From an uncultured Clostridium sp. (GTDB lineage: Bacteria; Bacillota; Clostridia; Lachnospirales; Lachnospiraceae): a stretch of 64,000 nucleotides of DNA. Position 1 is the first letter of the stretch. Every line of letters begins with the position of its first letter. The notes beneath the pieces are model-generated. The model searched no databases. It saw only the letters and a program-made list of their open reading frames with translations, and was not told where the DNA came from. Shown piece by piece: positions 8,330 to 18,047 of this stretch. Both the position numbers and the translations under genes were made by a program. The DNA is taken from NCBI GenBank assembly GCA_947644195.1, contig CANRZB010000009.1, forward strand, positions 28,002-92,001, in the 5' to 3' direction.

Positions 8330-10744
8330 ATGGAAATGTACAATCACCATACAGTGGAAAAGAAGTGGCAGCAGGTCTGGGATGACGAGAAAGCATTTCA
8401 GACAGAGAACGACTTTACGAAACCTAAATTTTATGCATTGGTAGAGTTTCCGTATCCGTCTGGTCAAGGTCTGCATGTAGGACATCCCCGCCCGTATACT
8501 GCACTGGATATTGTGGCGAGAAAACGCCGTATGCAGGGATATAATGTCCTGTATCCGATGGGATGGGATGCCTTCGGACTGCCGACAGAAAATTATGCAA
8601 TAAAGAATAAAATCCATCCCAAGACGGTTACGAAGAATAATGTAGCGCGCTTTAAAGATCAGTTACATTCTCTGGGATATTCTTTTGATTGGGACCGTGA
8701 GATCAATACGACAGATCCAGATTATTATAAATGGACGCAGTGGATTTTCCTGAAATTATTTAAGGAAGGGCTGGCGTATAAGAAAGAAATGCCGATTAAC
8801 TGGTGTACCTCCTGCAAGGTAGGACTGGCGAACGAAGAAGTGGTCAACGGGGTCTGTGAGCGCTGTGGCGCAGAGGTAGTCCGTAAAGTCAAGAGCGAGT
8901 GGATGCTTAAGATTACAAATTATGCGGATAAATTATTAGAGGGTCTGAAGGAAGTGGATTATATTGAGCGCGTGAAGACTTCACAGCGCAACTGGATCGG
9001 TCGTTCCGAGGGTGCGGAGGTAGATTTTCGAATCCAGGGAAAAGAGGATAAGCTGCGTGTGTATACGACCAGACCAGATACATTATTTGGTGCGACCTAT
9101 ATGGTGGTATCCCCGGAGCATCCACTGATTGATAAGTACCAGAGTGAGATTACGAACTGGGATGAGATTGTGGCCTATCGGGAGATGGCTGCCAAGAAAT
9201 CAGACTTTGAGCGAACGGAGTTGGCAAAGGACAAGACTGGCGTTGTGTTAGGCGGTCTGACTGCTGTCAATCCGATCAATGAGACGGAGATACCGATTTG
9301 GATTTCGGACTATGTATTGATGACCTATGGTACTGGCGCTATTATGGCGGTGCCTGCTCATGACGAACGTGACTGGGAATTTGCCCGCAAATTTGACCTG
9401 CCGATGATTCAGGTGGTCGAGGGAAAAGACGGCCCGGTTGATATTAATGAGGCGGCATTTACCGATGTGGCAACGGGCAAGATGATTAACTCTGGTTTCC
9501 TGACTGGTTTATCGGTGGAAGATGCCAAGGAAAAAGTCAAAGATTTTCTGGCAGAGAAAAAGATTGGTAATCGAAAGGTAAATTATAAATTACGTGACTG
9601 GGTATTCTCCCGTCAGAGATATTGGGGAGAGCCAATTCCAATTGTCGAGTGTGAAAAATGTGGTTATGTACCGCTGGATGAGAGCGAACTGCCGCTTCTT
9701 TTACCGGAGGTGGATAGCTATATGCCTACCGATAACGGGGAATCTCCATTAGCTGCCATGACAGATTGGGTCAATACAACCTGTCCATGCTGCGGCGGGC
9801 CAGCGAAGCGGGAAACGGATACAATGCCACAGTGGGCCGGGTCTTCCTGGTATTTTCTGCGATATACGGATCCGAATAACAAGGAGGCATTGGCTAGCCC
9901 AGAAGCATTGCGCTATTGGCTTCCGGTTGACTGGTATAACGGTGGAATGGAGCATACCACCTTACATTTGCTGTACTCCCGATTCTGGCATAAGTTCCTG
10001 TTTGACCAGAACGTGGTGCCAACCTCTGAGCCATATCAGAAACGTACCTCACATGGCATGATTCTGGGAGAAAACGGGGAAAAGATGAGCAAGTCCCGTG
10101 GCAATGTGGTTAATCCTGATGATATTGTGCGGGATTACGGTGCAGATACGCTGCGTACCTATGAAATGTTCATTGGTGCTTTCGATTTGAGTGCTTCCTG
10201 GTCGGAGGACGGTGTGAAAGGATGCCGTCGTTTTCTGGAACGTGTCTGGAAACTACAGAGTATTTTGGTGGATGGAGATGCGTATTCCCAGGATATGGAG
10301 ATCAAAATGCATCAGACGATCAAAAAAGTCAGCCATGACTTTGAACATCTCAAATTTAATACTGCCATTGCAGCGATGATGGCGTTACTCAATGATTTTT
10401 ATAAAAAAGAAGAAATTAATCGGGCGGAATATCAGACCTTGATTACCCTGTTGAATCCGGTGGCTCCGCATATGACAGAAGAATTGTGGAGTATTTTGGG
10501 ATGTGAAGGACGGATTTATCAGACGGTATGGCCGGAGTATGACGAGGCAAAGACGGTAGAGTCAACGGTGGAAATTGCTGTCCAGATCAATGGCAAGACA
10601 AAAACAACCATTGCCATTGGCAAGGAAGATCCTAAGGATGAGGTATTGGCCAAGGCGAAGGAAGCGTTGGGAGACCGTTTATCCGGTAACATTATCAAAG
10701 AGATCTATGTGCCGGGCAGAATTGTAAATATTGTAGCGAAATAA
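8330..10744 (+). CDS. leuS: leucyl-tRNA synthetase
   Basis: Charges tRNA-Leu with leucine. The 804-aa length is normal for bacterial LeuRS. The class I signatures are HVGH (within [11 protein letters not shown], about residues 47-50) and KMSKS (within [14 protein letters not shown], about residue 583). A CP1 editing domain lies between them, with [19 protein letters not shown] and [15 protein letters not shown]. Two Cys pairs (CTSCKVG...CERCG and CEKCG...CPCCGG) suggest zinc-binding modules. The start has TAGGAGG upstream. Confidence 0.98.
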   Translation: MEMYNHHTVEKKWQQVWDDEKAFQTENDFTKPKFYALVEFPYPSGQGLHVGHPRPYTALDIVARKRRMQGYNVLYPMGWDAFGLPTENYAIKNKIHPKTVTKNNVARFKDQLHSLGYSFDWDREINTTDPDYYKWTQWIFLKLFKEGLAYKKEMPINWCTSCKVGLANEEVVNGVCERCGAEVVRKVKSEWMLKITNYADKLLEGLKEVDYIERVKTSQRNWIGRSEGAEVDFRIQGKEDKLRVYTTRPDTLFGATYMVVSPEHPLIDKYQSEITNWDEIVAYREMAAKKSDFERTELAKDKTGVVLGGLTAVNPINETEIPIWISDYVLMTYGTGAIMAVPAHDERDWEFARKFDLPMIQVVEGKDGPVDINEAAFTDVATGKMINSGFLTGLSVEDAKEKVKDFLAEKKIGNRKVNYKLRDWVFSRQRYWGEPIPIVECEKCGYVPLDESELPLLLPEVDSYMPTDNGESPLAAMTDWVNTTCPCCGGPAKRETDTMPQWAGSSWYFLRYTDPNNKEALASPEALRYWLPVDWYNGGMEHTTLHLLYSRFWHKFLFDQNVVPTSEPYQKRTSHGMILGENGEKMSKSRGNVVNPDDIVRDYGADTLRTYEMFIGAFDLSASWSEDGVKGCRRFLERVWKLQSILVDGDAYSQDMEIKMHQTIKKVSHDFEHLKFNTAIAAMMALLNDFYKKEEINRAEYQTLITLLNPVAPHMTEELWSILGCEGRIYQTVWPEYDEAKTVESTVEIAVQINGKTKTTIAIGKEDPKDEVLAKAKEALGDRLSGNIIKEIYVPGRIVNIVAK

Positions 10745-11034
10745 TTTGAGAGAAAACCTCACAGCAGAATTAATTGCTTGGATATTTTGAAAAGTTTGCC
10801 TTAAATAAAGTTTTACAGCCATTTGGTTTCAAGAGAAAATGTATCGTAAGTTACCGCAAAATATCGTAACAGAATTTTAAAATGGAGTAAAATTGGAGTA
10901 AAGGTTAAAAGAAAATGTAGTAAATATTTCAAAAGTATAAAAATGACGTAGGTAGATGAAATATTTTCTGCGTCATTTCTCATTTGTAAAAGTAGGAACA
11001 GTATTATTGAATTTGTGATAATAGATAGAAAAAA
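10745..11034. other. AT-rich intergenic stretch after leuS
   Basis: No gene is visible. The region is AT-rich and holds only one supportable feature, the hairpin at 10941-10978 listed separately. Confidence 0.6.
10941..10985 (+). terminator. hairpin, probable terminator downstream of leuS
   Basis: An 11-bp stem (10941-10951 with 10968-10978, one G-U) with a 16-base loop is followed by CTCATTT. The T tail is poor, so confidence is moderate; it is about 200 bases after leuS. Confidence 0.5.
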
Positions 11035-11063
11035 GTGACTTTGGCTATGGCTGATGGTATAAT
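11035..11063 (+). promoter_or_regulatory. extended -10 promoter
   Basis: TGGTATAAT (TG at 11055-11056, -10 at 11058-11063) with a weak -35, GTGACT (11035-11040), 17 bases upstream. A start of transcription near 11070 argues against translation from the ATG at 11072. Confidence 0.6.
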
Positions 11064-11104
11064 GTCAATATATGTTTACTATCACGAGGAGGGAAGAGCA
11101 AAGC

Positions 11105-11821
11105 ATGGTTGTGTTTGTATCTTTTGATGTTGTTGGAATTATTTTTTTAGTACTTGTTCTTTTAGCAATTGGTGGAGTACAACTTGTGGTTAGTCATCTG
11201 TATGAAATCGTGTTGATAATGGCAATATTAATGGGACTGTGCTTTTTAATTGGAGAAATTGTTAATGCAATTTCGAAGAAAAGGCCAATTTACATATTGA
11301 ATGGACTGTTTGGGGGGGGGTTTTTCCTGTTTGGGTTTGAATTGTTGTATGAAACAACGAGCCTTATAAATGGTTCTGTTCATTTATTAAAATCAACTAT
11401 AATATATTTGATAATAAGTATTGTTTTAACTATAATTATTTTTTCTTCGCATATATGTGAAGAAAAAATAATATATAAGATTTTATCCCTAATTCATTGT
11501 GTATTAATTCTTTTAATAATGCTGGTAATTCCTTTTGTTGGGGTGAAAAAATATTCTCAAAATGAGGCGAATCTTATCCTTATGGATGAAAACTCTGAAC
11601 TAGAAGTAATTCAAGATTCTGAAATATATATAGAAGTTGATTTGAGTAGTGGCAATAGATTTGAGTTTGGTTGGTATCCTATGGGTATACAAACGTCTTT
11701 TGCAACATTAAAAAAAGGAACAAATGTATATTTTAGTGGTGATGAATATGGTGAGTACTATAAAGTAACTGATGGAAAAAAGGTAGGATATATAAAAAAA
11801 GAAGATTTGAGAGAACATTAG
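11105..11821 (+). CDS. membrane protein with extracytoplasmic SH3-like domain
   Basis: Unrecognised 238-aa protein. It has four hydrophobic segments in about the first 165 residues and a soluble C-terminal part ending with a pattern typical of bacterial SH3-like domains (KKGTNVYFSGDEYGEYYKV, then GKKVGYIKKEDL). Start 11105 is chosen because GAGGAGGG lies upstream and the alternative ATG at 11072 would be at the transcript start. The coding sequence is much more AT-rich than leuS and contains nine consecutive G (11312-11320) encoding three glycines. It probably belongs to a transferred patch with the downstream RNA candidate and IS remnant. Role unknown. Confidence 0.6.
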   Translation: MVVFVSFDVVGIIFLVLVLLAIGGVQLVVSHLYEIVLIMAILMGLCFLIGEIVNAISKKRPIYILNGLFGGGFFLFGFELLYETTSLINGSVHLLKSTIIYLIISIVLTIIIFSSHICEEKIIYKILSLIHCVLILLIMLVIPFVGVKKYSQNEANLILMDENSELEVIQDSEIYIEVDLSSGNRFEFGWYPMGIQTSFATLKKGTNVYFSGDEYGEYYKVTDGKKVGYIKKEDLREH

Positions 11822-11850
11822 TTTTTTTGGATCTGATTTAGAAATCCAGT

Positions 11851-12012
11851 AACGTCAAGGGAAAAGGCGAAGCCAATACGCCGTAGGGCAGTTCTTGATG
11901 GAACGGACGTTGCCAGTAATACCATGATATGAACAGGGGGCTATCGGGAAATAGATAGTCCCAAACAGGGGAAGGAGCGACTCATACGAGTCGCACTTTC
12001 CCCTGAATTTTT
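11851..12012 (+). ncRNA. candidate structured non-coding RNA with its own terminator
   Basis: A GC-rich block inside AT-rich DNA. Visible pairings: AACGTC (11851-11856) with GACGTT (11906-11911), extended by AAG/CTT across a bulge; GGCG (11866-11869) with CGCC (11879-11882); GGGGCTATC (11937-11945) with GATAGTCCC (11954-11962); and a final 17-base hairpin (11967-11983 with 11988-12004, loop ATAC) followed by GAATTTTT. No credible reading frame covers it. It resembles a stable small RNA or a leader left by a mobile element. I considered an omega/HEARO-type guide RNA but cannot match its conserved parts and no TnpB/IscB gene is adjacent. Confidence 0.5.
11967..12012 (+). terminator. strong intrinsic terminator
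   Basis: A near-continuous stem (11967-11983 with 11988-12004), with a GCGACTC/GAGTCGC core closing an ATAC loop, is followed by GAATTTTT. It ends the candidate RNA and possibly also the upstream membrane protein gene. Confidence 0.85.
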
Positions 12013-12079
12013 CCTGAAAAAGAAAAAAAGATGGTTAATGACAACCACCTTTCTCTCTGTTACATGTTATAATGTAACT

Positions 12080-13021
12080 ATGCAAAAACAAGATTATTTT
12101 ACTAAATTTTTTAAAATAGGGCAACAGAAAATTTACTTTAGTTTCTTTGAATTGTCTTTACCTGACCACGGTCCAGTCTATACCCTGAAGTAAGTGATGG
12201 AGGAATTAGATTTTTCTGGCTTGTTGGCCGTATTTTGGAATTATGCGAAAGAGATCTTGCATTTATCTGGCTAACTAAGGGACAGAGACCCAGAAGGGAT
12301 GCCTTCTATGAGTTCAAGAATAAAAAAATTATTTCTAGTGTACTGGGTGAGCTGAATTACCAGTTCCTGCGCCGTCTGCAAAAAGAATGGCTGATTACAT
12401 TGAAATCCCTTTTTATTGATGGAACTAAACTAGAGTCCAATGCAAACCGCTATACATTTGTGTGGAGAGGAACGGTCAATTATCATCTTGCAAAATTATT
12501 GGATACGATTGATTCACTGTATCAGAAGTACATTGCATGGCTTAATGAAAATGAGTATGGCATAATTAATGACATTCCCCATGCCCATATGCTTGTGATC
12601 GAATGAATGAATAAGGTAAGAGACGTTATTGAAAAGAACCGGAAACGAAAACTGACATAACATAAAAAGTTATCGAATAATACAATCATTGAGATTGACA
12701 ACTGTTCGCCTATGGAAATCCGGAAGCTCTGGAAAAATCTGGTGCAGGTCGCAGAGAAGGAGCAGATTGCGTTCCTTTTCGGAAAAGGGAAGAGAAAACT
12801 GGAGCTCCAGCAGCTTTATGAAGAACTGGAGAACTGCGGTAAACGCCTTATTAGATGACAAAGAAAACGACAGCTTCCGGCGTTTCAATTACCGGACCTC
12901 AGAGAAGGTGTATAAAGAATTCCTGCTATATACCATTGGTCGGAACATAAATAAATATTATCGTTTTCTTCATGATAAAATACAAAAATTTGAAGGAAAA
13001 AAGGAAGAAAAGGTTGCTTAG
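12080..13021 (+). pseudogene. degraded IS1182-family transposase
   Basis: DDE transposase remnant. The N-terminus is readable from ATG 12080 (MQKQDYFTKFFKIGQQKIYF) but stops after YTLK. The next frame resumes VMEELDFSGLLA and then jumps to LELCERDLAFIWLTKGQRPRRDAF, so a central segment is deleted. The catalytic-region signature DGTKLESNANRYTFVWRGTVNYH is intact at about 12419-12487. More stops and shifts follow before a C-terminal piece ending NKYYRFLHDKIQKFEGKKEEK. The element cannot transpose by itself. Exact inverted repeats could not be assigned, though GTTACAT/ATGTAAC near 12058-12078 could be part of the left end. Confidence 0.85.
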
Positions 13022-13086
13022 AAAAAATGCGCTTTCAAAAAAGCAGTCAAGGGGTTTTTGCGCCCTAAAATACTTACGGAAAAGAA

Positions 13087-13153
13087 AAAATACGAATTTC
13101 TTGCAGAAGATCAGGTATTTAAAACACTGGTTTCTACGGGAGATTCGTATTTT
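13087..13153. terminator. possible terminator of the chemotaxis receptor gene
   Basis: AAAATACGAAT (13087-13097) pairs with ATTCGTATTTT (13143-13153) across a 45-base loop. Read on the minus strand it ends in a T-rich run 57 bases after the receptor stop. The long loop lowers confidence. Confidence 0.35.
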
Positions 13154-13209
13154 AAGATTTAGAACTAAAATTTGGTATCAACCGACACTCTGAAACAGCG
13201 GCTCGACGT

Positions 13210-14706
13210 TTAGGAATATTGATCCAGTCTTTGTGCCGTTTCGTGCAGTTCTTCCATCAGCCTTCCTACCTGTACAGCCTGTTCCTTGGTCTGGTTACCG
13301 AGGTCGGTTGCCTGAGCTGTGTTGGCAGTGACTTCCTCGCTAACCGCAGAAATCTGTGTAATACTTTCCACGATGAGATCGTTGGAAGACATAATTTGCT
13401 CGATTTGCTCCGTCACGGTAACGACATCCTGGTGCAGTTGATCCATTTTTGAGCGGACGGTTCCAAAATCTTCATCGGTAACATGGATCATCTGTTTTTC
13501 TGTCTCGGCTGCCTGCAATACTGCAGCAATCTGTTCCTGAGTATTGCCGGCATTTTCCTGTAATTCCTTGGTGATCCGGGAGATTCCCTCCGTCAGGTTC
13601 CTAGTCTGTTCCGCCAGTACACGGATCTGATCAGCGACTACGGCAAACCCACGCCCAGCTTCTCCTGCTCGGGCGCTTTCAATGGATGCATTGAGAGCCA
13701 GCATATTTGTCTGACTGGAAATGTCAAAAATATTTTGCGTGATTTCAGCCACCTCATTCGTATTCTGGGTTAAGGTATCCATCATTTCATGAACTCGGTT
13801 ATTTGCATCCGAAATGATTTCGGACTGCTCTAACAGCTTGTGCATGGAGTTCCGGCCCTGGTCAATCGCCTGCATGCTCTCCTGTGCCATTTCTGCCATT
13901 TGAGAGGATCGGCTCTTGGTGGCTGTAATCATTTCCTGAATCTGGGACGTCATGGTAGTTTGTTGCTCAATGCTCTGCGTGTTGGACCCATTGCCGGCAG
14001 CAATCTCTTCTAAAGCGGTGGCAGTTTGGTCGGTCGCTGTCTGTAATCCCCCCATCAGCTCGGTAACTTCCTGGGAATTGGTTTTTACTTTGGCAGATAT
14101 TTTTAGCACTTCCTGCAGTAAATCCTCAGCCCGGTTCTGATGCATGGCAGCCCGTTGCAGTTTTTCCCCATTTAAAGTGTTTGACAAATGGGTTACCATA
14201 CAGATCGTGAGCAGCGACATGCCTAACGTGGCTAACTGTAGTGTGAGGGTACTTACCTCTACGCTGAGCCCGGATGCCATTTTATGTTCACTCATGCAGC
14301 GGATCACATAGAGGACATTTAAGAGAAAAGAGCCAATTGCGCTGGCCACAATAAATTTTAAGTCGTGATAAAGTACGAACAGGCTGGCAATTGGAAAGGC
14401 GATGGTAAATACCAGATCATTTTTCGCCCCGTATAAGGCGCAGGCATAGAGTAGTGCATAACCGATCATAGAAGTGTGTTTGAGATACAAAGTACTGCGG
14501 TTTCTGAAATATACCATACAGTTGACGATGAAGCTGCCGATAACAATGGCAGCAATGGTTCCGGCAAACCCCCAGGATATATTGCCGTCTGCGGCATCTT
14601 TCAGATACCCGATTACTAAGAAAAGAGCGATGATGGTAATGTTTAAGATTACCAGCCGGTTAATCCGCTCTAATTCTTTCTGTTTTTCCAGTGTCATTTC
14701 TTCCAT
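13210..14706 (-). CDS. methyl-accepting chemotaxis protein with polytopic membrane domain
   Basis: Signal transducer of 498 aa. The N-terminal 180 residues contain about six hydrophobic helices and no large periplasmic sensor loop, so it probably senses within or near the membrane. The rest is a long coiled coil with the conserved MCP hairpin tip ([22 protein letters not shown], about residues 342-363) that binds CheA/CheW. There is no obvious HAMP domain. The start has GGGAGG upstream. It is the only - strand gene besides tmcAL and diverges from the alkylation repair gene; no other chemotaxis genes are nearby, so it is an orphan receptor. Confidence 0.9.
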   Translation of the reverse strand: MEEMTLEKQKELERINRLVILNITIIALFLVIGYLKDAADGNISWGFAGTIAAIVIGSFIVNCMVYFRNRSTLYLKHTSMIGYALLYACALYGAKNDLVFTIAFPIASLFVLYHDLKFIVASAIGSFLLNVLYVIRCMSEHKMASGLSVEVSTLTLQLATLGMSLLTICMVTHLSNTLNGEKLQRAAMHQNRAEDLLQEVLKISAKVKTNSQEVTELMGGLQTATDQTATALEEIAAGNGSNTQSIEQQTTMTSQIQEMITATKSRSSQMAEMAQESMQAIDQGRNSMHKLLEQSEIISDANNRVHEMMDTLTQNTNEVAEITQNIFDISSQTNMLALNASIESARAGEAGRGFAVVADQIRVLAEQTRNLTEGISRITKELQENAGNTQEQIAAVLQAAETEKQMIHVTDEDFGTVRSKMDQLHQDVVTVTEQIEQIMSSNDLIVESITQISAVSEEVTANTAQATDLGNQTKEQAVQVGRLMEELHETAQRLDQYS

Positions 14707-14760
14707 CTTTTCATCCTCCCTATTTTGCTTTACTTACTTCATGGTGTTTATACCATAATG

Positions 14761-14789
14761 ATTATACCATACTATAACGGCATGCTCAA
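14761..14789 (-). promoter_or_regulatory. promoter of the chemotaxis receptor gene
   Basis: On the minus strand TTGAGC (14784-14789), a 17-base spacer and TATAAT (14761-14766), 55 bases before the start codon. This is a vegetative promoter, not a flagellar sigma-D type. Confidence 0.65.
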
Positions 14790-14809
14790 CTATATCCACG
14801 AATATTTCG

Positions 14810-14838
14810 TTGTACTTACCATAGTAGTATGATATACT
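14810..14838 (+). promoter_or_regulatory. promoter of the AlkD-like gene
   Basis: TTGTAC (14810-14815), a 17-base spacer and TATACT (14833-14838). The predicted transcript start near 14845 favours the ATG at 14889, which has upstream GGAGG and GAGAGG sites. Confidence 0.6.
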
Positions 14839-14888
14839 TTTACAGATAGACAAGTTTTGGCATGGAGGACGGAGAGGATATCGGAATT

Positions 14889-15647
14889 ATGGATATCATT
14901 GAGGAAATCAGGGAACAATTATTGGAATTACAAGAGTTTGCGTATCAGGAATTTCAAAAGAAACTGATACCGGGAGAAGCACAGGAGACAATCCTTGGTG
15001 TGCGTACCCCTCTACTGCGGAAAATGGCAAAAAAATTGGAGAAGAGAGAAGATGTGCACATTTTTTTACAGGATCTGCCACATTTGTATTTTGAAGAAAA
15101 TCAGTTGCATGCATTTGTGGTTGGGGAGGAAAAGGAGTGGGATTCTTGTCTGGAGCAGGTAGAAACATTTTTACCCTATCTCAATAATTGGGCGACCTGT
15201 GATCAATTTTCTCCCAAGGTTTTTCGAAAAGAACCGGAACGGCTGTTACCGGAAATTGAGCGCTGGGTCGCTTCGGATCATGTCTATACGATTCGGTTTG
15301 GGATCGGTATGTTGATGCGGCATTTTCTGCAGGACAATTTTCAGGAGCGGTATCTGGACTGGGTGGCGCAGATTCGTTCCGAGGAGTATTACGTCAGAAT
15401 GATGGTTGCCTGGTATTTTGCTACGGCATTGGCTGAACAGTATGAGGCTGCTCTGCCTGTGATCGAACAAAAGAGGCTGGATGTGTGGACACATAATAAA
15501 GCGATTCAGAAAGCAGTGGAGAGTTACCGGATTACGCCGGAACAGAAAACGTATCTGCGAACGCTGAAAATAAAAGGAAAACGTGAAACGATAGGTTCTG
15601 ATGGAACGCAAAAACAGGATCTGTGCTGTCGGGGGACAGGGGAATGA
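14889..15647 (+). CDS. DNA alkylation repair protein, AlkD-like glycosylase
   Basis: HEAT-repeat DNA glycosylase that removes N3- and N7-alkylpurines. About 252 aa from MDIIEEIREQ. Family motifs are IPGEAQETILGVRTPLLRKMAK, NNWATCDQF, the HEAT segment FGIGMLMRHFL, YYVRMMVAWYFATAL and THNKAIQKAVESYRI. An earlier in-frame ATG (14862) lacks a ribosome site and is close to the transcript start. The last 20 residues are low-complexity and may vary. The next gene follows after 39 bases and may be cotranscribed. Confidence 0.88.
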   Translation: MDIIEEIREQLLELQEFAYQEFQKKLIPGEAQETILGVRTPLLRKMAKKLEKREDVHIFLQDLPHLYFEENQLHAFVVGEEKEWDSCLEQVETFLPYLNNWATCDQFSPKVFRKEPERLLPEIERWVASDHVYTIRFGIGMLMRHFLQDNFQERYLDWVAQIRSEEYYVRMMVAWYFATALAEQYEAALPVIEQKRLDVWTHNKAIQKAVESYRITPEQKTYLRTLKIKGKRETIGSDGTQKQDLCCRGTGE

Positions 15648-15686
15648 AATTGCCGTCAATGAGAGACGGTGGAATGGAGAATCATC

Positions 15687-16616
15687 ATGAAATATATTTT
15701 TCTGGTCATCGGATTTGTGTTGTTGATTAATGGAGCGGATTTTTTTGTGGATGGTAGTTCCAGCATCGCTAAAAGGCTGCGTGTTCCTTCCCTGATTATT
15801 GGGATGACGATTGTCGCAATGGGGACCAGCCTTCCCGAGTGTTCGGTCAGTATCAGTGCGGCTTTGGCGCATAATACGGGCGTGGCTGTGGGGAATGCCG
15901 TAGGATCCAACATTTTTAACCTGATGGTCGTGTGTGGGATTTGTGCCTTGTTCTGTCCTTTGACAGTCAGTAAAAAAACGCTTCGTGGAGAGTTTCCATT
16001 CTCCGTTTTGGTTGCGCTGTTGTTAATGGCTCTCGGATGGGTGGGAATGACACTCGGACATCTGGATGGGGGGATTTTGCTGCTCTTTTTTGCGTTTTTC
16101 CTGGGATGGATGATTACCTCTGCCATTCGGAACCGCAGCCAGGCGGAACAGGAGGAAGAATATAAAATCCGCCCAGTCTGGCAATGTCTGGCATTGATTG
16201 TCGGAGGCGCAGCCGCCATTGCGATTGGTGGGGACTGTGTTGTTAAGTCTGCGTCTGCCATTGCTCGGACGTTTGGTATGTCTCAAAATCTGATTGGCCT
16301 GACGATTGTGGCGTTCGGTACGAGCTTGCCGGAACTGGTAACTTCCATTGTTGCTGCCCGGAAAAAAGAAGTGGATATGGCATTGGGGAATGTGATTGGT
16401 TCCAATATCTTTAATATCTTATTTGTCCTGGGGATTGCATCAGCGATTAGCCCGATGGCATTTCATATGGAAAATATCATAGATATTGTGGCATTGGTGG
16501 TCATGAGTGTAATTGTACTTTTCTTTGCCTGGACGAAAGAAAAGATTGAGCGAATGGAGGGAGCCGTTATGTTGATGATCTATGCTGCCTATGCCGCTTA
16601 TATCTTTATGCGATAA
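15687..16616 (+). CDS. calcium/sodium antiporter, YrbG family
   Basis: Cation/Ca2+ exchanger of 309 aa with about ten hydrophobic helices. It has two inverted alpha repeats with the ion-binding signatures GTSLPE...GNAVGSNIFN (first half) and GTSLPELVTS...GNVIGSNIFN (second half). It exports Ca2+ or exchanges it for Na+ or H+ across the cytoplasmic membrane. Start 15687 (MKYIFLVIG) fits the first helix; an in-frame GTG at 15669 would add six unusual residues. It overlaps no neighbour and is followed 16 bases later by a small membrane protein gene, suggesting one transcript. Confidence 0.92.
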   Translation: MKYIFLVIGFVLLINGADFFVDGSSSIAKRLRVPSLIIGMTIVAMGTSLPECSVSISAALAHNTGVAVGNAVGSNIFNLMVVCGICALFCPLTVSKKTLRGEFPFSVLVALLLMALGWVGMTLGHLDGGILLLFFAFFLGWMITSAIRNRSQAEQEEEYKIRPVWQCLALIVGGAAAIAIGGDCVVKSASAIARTFGMSQNLIGLTIVAFGTSLPELVTSIVAARKKEVDMALGNVIGSNIFNILFVLGIASAISPMAFHMENIIDIVALVVMSVIVLFFAWTKEKIERMEGAVMLMIYAAYAAYIFMR

Positions 16617-16632
16617 GGAAAGAGAGGATTCC

Positions 16633-17181
16633 ATGGAACATTTACCAAAGTTGGAACATCTGAACCGGGAGGATTTCCGTCGGGAATCCAGGTTGGCTGT
16701 CAGGATGGAAAGACGGATGGAGCGGGGGAATCTTTCTTTGCTGCTGGCGACGCTTCTTCCTTTTCTATGTCTGGTATTTCTGCCGAATTTATCCGGGATA
16801 GCTTTAGCAGGATTTGTGTTGTATGAAGTAGCATTAGTGGCGGGCGTTGCCTGGGGGACGAAACAGTTTTACCGTTTGTACAGCCTGCCAGGACGTTTTT
16901 ACCATTCGAGGACACATTATCTTTTCCCGTTTCTGTATGGCCTGGTGGCTGCTTTGATGGTTCTGTTTCCTTCCATGGGATTTGTGGTGGTTTTGCTTTG
17001 GTGTGGGATTCTGGTGGGAAATTTGTTGCTGCGTATGCTCCGAAGGGAGCGGGAACAGATCTGGCAAGAGATGATGATTGAATTTGCGATGGCTGTCCGG
17101 GTGGCCTATCCAATTTGTCTGGCAGTCTGGCTGATTCTTGCTGTTGTGACAACGGTTATTTTGCAGATGGGAGGCGTTTGA
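16633..17181 (+). CDS. hypothetical membrane protein
   Basis: Unrecognised 182-aa protein with a charged N-terminal tail (about 33 residues, many Arg/Glu) and five hydrophobic stretches, including a pair after GRFYHSRTHYLFP. The start at 16633 has AAAGAGAGG upstream. It lies 16 bases after the antiporter gene and 27 bases before the next frame, so the three are probably one operon. No enzymatic motif is visible. Confidence 0.65.
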   Translation: MEHLPKLEHLNREDFRRESRLAVRMERRMERGNLSLLLATLLPFLCLVFLPNLSGIALAGFVLYEVALVAGVAWGTKQFYRLYSLPGRFYHSRTHYLFPFLYGLVAALMVLFPSMGFVVVLLWCGILVGNLLLRMLRREREQIWQEMMIEFAMAVRVAYPICLAVWLILAVVTTVILQMGGV

Positions 17182-17208
17182 TGCTACAAAAGAGAAGGAG
17201 AGAAAAAA

Positions 17209-17703
17209 ATGGGAAATCAAATATGGGATGACAGGAAAGAAAGCGAAAGTTTTGAAGAGTTTCAAAAATATCAAAGTTTTGATCCTTTTGAGGGCTTTGA
17301 GGATGAAATTCCAGATCAGAAGGGTAAGGAGAATTCGGGATTGGAAACAGAAATCCTGGAGAAAAAAACGTTAGATCGTTCTGTTCCATTGTCTCAGCCC
17401 ACCTCGTTTGCACCGATTGACTCCAGAAGTTTTACTCATACCGAAGCAGACTGGCAGCGCATCCAGGAGGAAGAGGCATCGGTAAATTATGTGGAACCTG
17501 CGGTATCCTGGTATGAAAAACGGGAGAAGAAGCCTCAGAATTTTTTCCGTGTTCTTTTGGCGTTTCTGGTATCTCTGTTTGCCTCAGCGATATTTGTGGT
17601 GGTAAATGTATTGGTATATAAAATTGAATATTTTTCTACCATTCAGATGATGATGACGTTGCTGCCACAAATTGCATTGTTCTATGCTTTTTTTTGTGAA
17701 TGA
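17209..17703 (+). CDS. hypothetical membrane protein, N-terminal part before a T8 frameshift
   Basis: The 164-aa product has an acidic, disordered N-terminus (WDDRKESESFEEFQKYQSFDPFEGFEDE) and two hydrophobic helices near the end, then stops right after a run of eight T (17688-17695). The downstream frame (to 17998) continues with more hydrophobic segments without its own good ribosome site. Removing one T would fuse them into one protein of about 262 aa. The gene is therefore either broken, mis-sequenced at the homopolymer, or expressed by slippage. The start has AGAAGGAGAG upstream. Function unknown. Confidence 0.6.
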   Translation: MGNQIWDDRKESESFEEFQKYQSFDPFEGFEDEIPDQKGKENSGLETEILEKKTLDRSVPLSQPTSFAPIDSRSFTHTEADWQRIQEEEASVNYVEPAVSWYEKREKKPQNFFRVLLAFLVSLFASAIFVVVNVLVYKIEYFSTIQMMMTLLPQIALFYAFFCE

Positions 17704-17998
17704 CAGATATATGACAACAGTGCAGGGATGGGTGCTTATACTATACAATGCGATACTGTCTTTTCTTATGTTTTATGCAGTGTTGGCGTATAATATACAA
17801 AAGGAGTATCCGGTTTTCACTTTTCAGGAGGCATGGAGAGCTGCGGATGTGATGAGACATATATCAGGAGCTAAAAAAATGTATTACATCCATTTCTTTT
17901 GTATCTTTGTCTTTGATTCTTTGATTGGAATTCCATTTGGTCTGTCGGGGATCCGGGGCTATGAATGGGATTGGGCAAAAAAGCGAAGAAGTTGGTAA
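17672..17998 (+). CDS. hypothetical membrane protein, C-terminal part after the T8 frameshift
   Basis: Continuation in the +1 frame of the gene starting at 17209. The open frame runs from 17672; the first ATG after the T run is 17711. It has two or three hydrophobic helices (VLILYNAILSFLMFYAVLAY and YIHFFCIFVFDSLIGIPFG) and a basic end (AKKRRSW). No ribosome binding site precedes a start here, supporting the view that it is not an independent gene. Confidence 0.5.
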   Translation: MHCSMLFFVNDRYMTTVQGWVLILYNAILSFLMFYAVLAYNIQKEYPVFTFQEAWRAADVMRHISGAKKMYYIHFFCIFVFDSLIGIPFGLSGIRGYEWDWAKKRRSW

Positions 17999-18047
17999 GC
18001 AGATCCCATGAGGATCATATGATAGCAATGAGAGGATAGGTTTCCAT

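Larger units (their letters stand above)
12050..13200 (+). mobile_element. IS1182-like insertion sequence remnant
   Basis: Approximate extent of the decayed insertion sequence. It runs from the palindromic promoter region before the transposase start to the AT-rich non-coding tail before the chemotaxis gene. The ends are estimates because terminal repeats are not clear. Confidence 0.55.

Noticed and set aside
11851..12012. Assignment of the structured block as HEARO/omega RNA or group II intron
   Set aside because: No TnpB, IscB, HNH or reverse transcriptase gene is adjacent and I could not match the conserved parts of those RNAs, so it is left unassigned.
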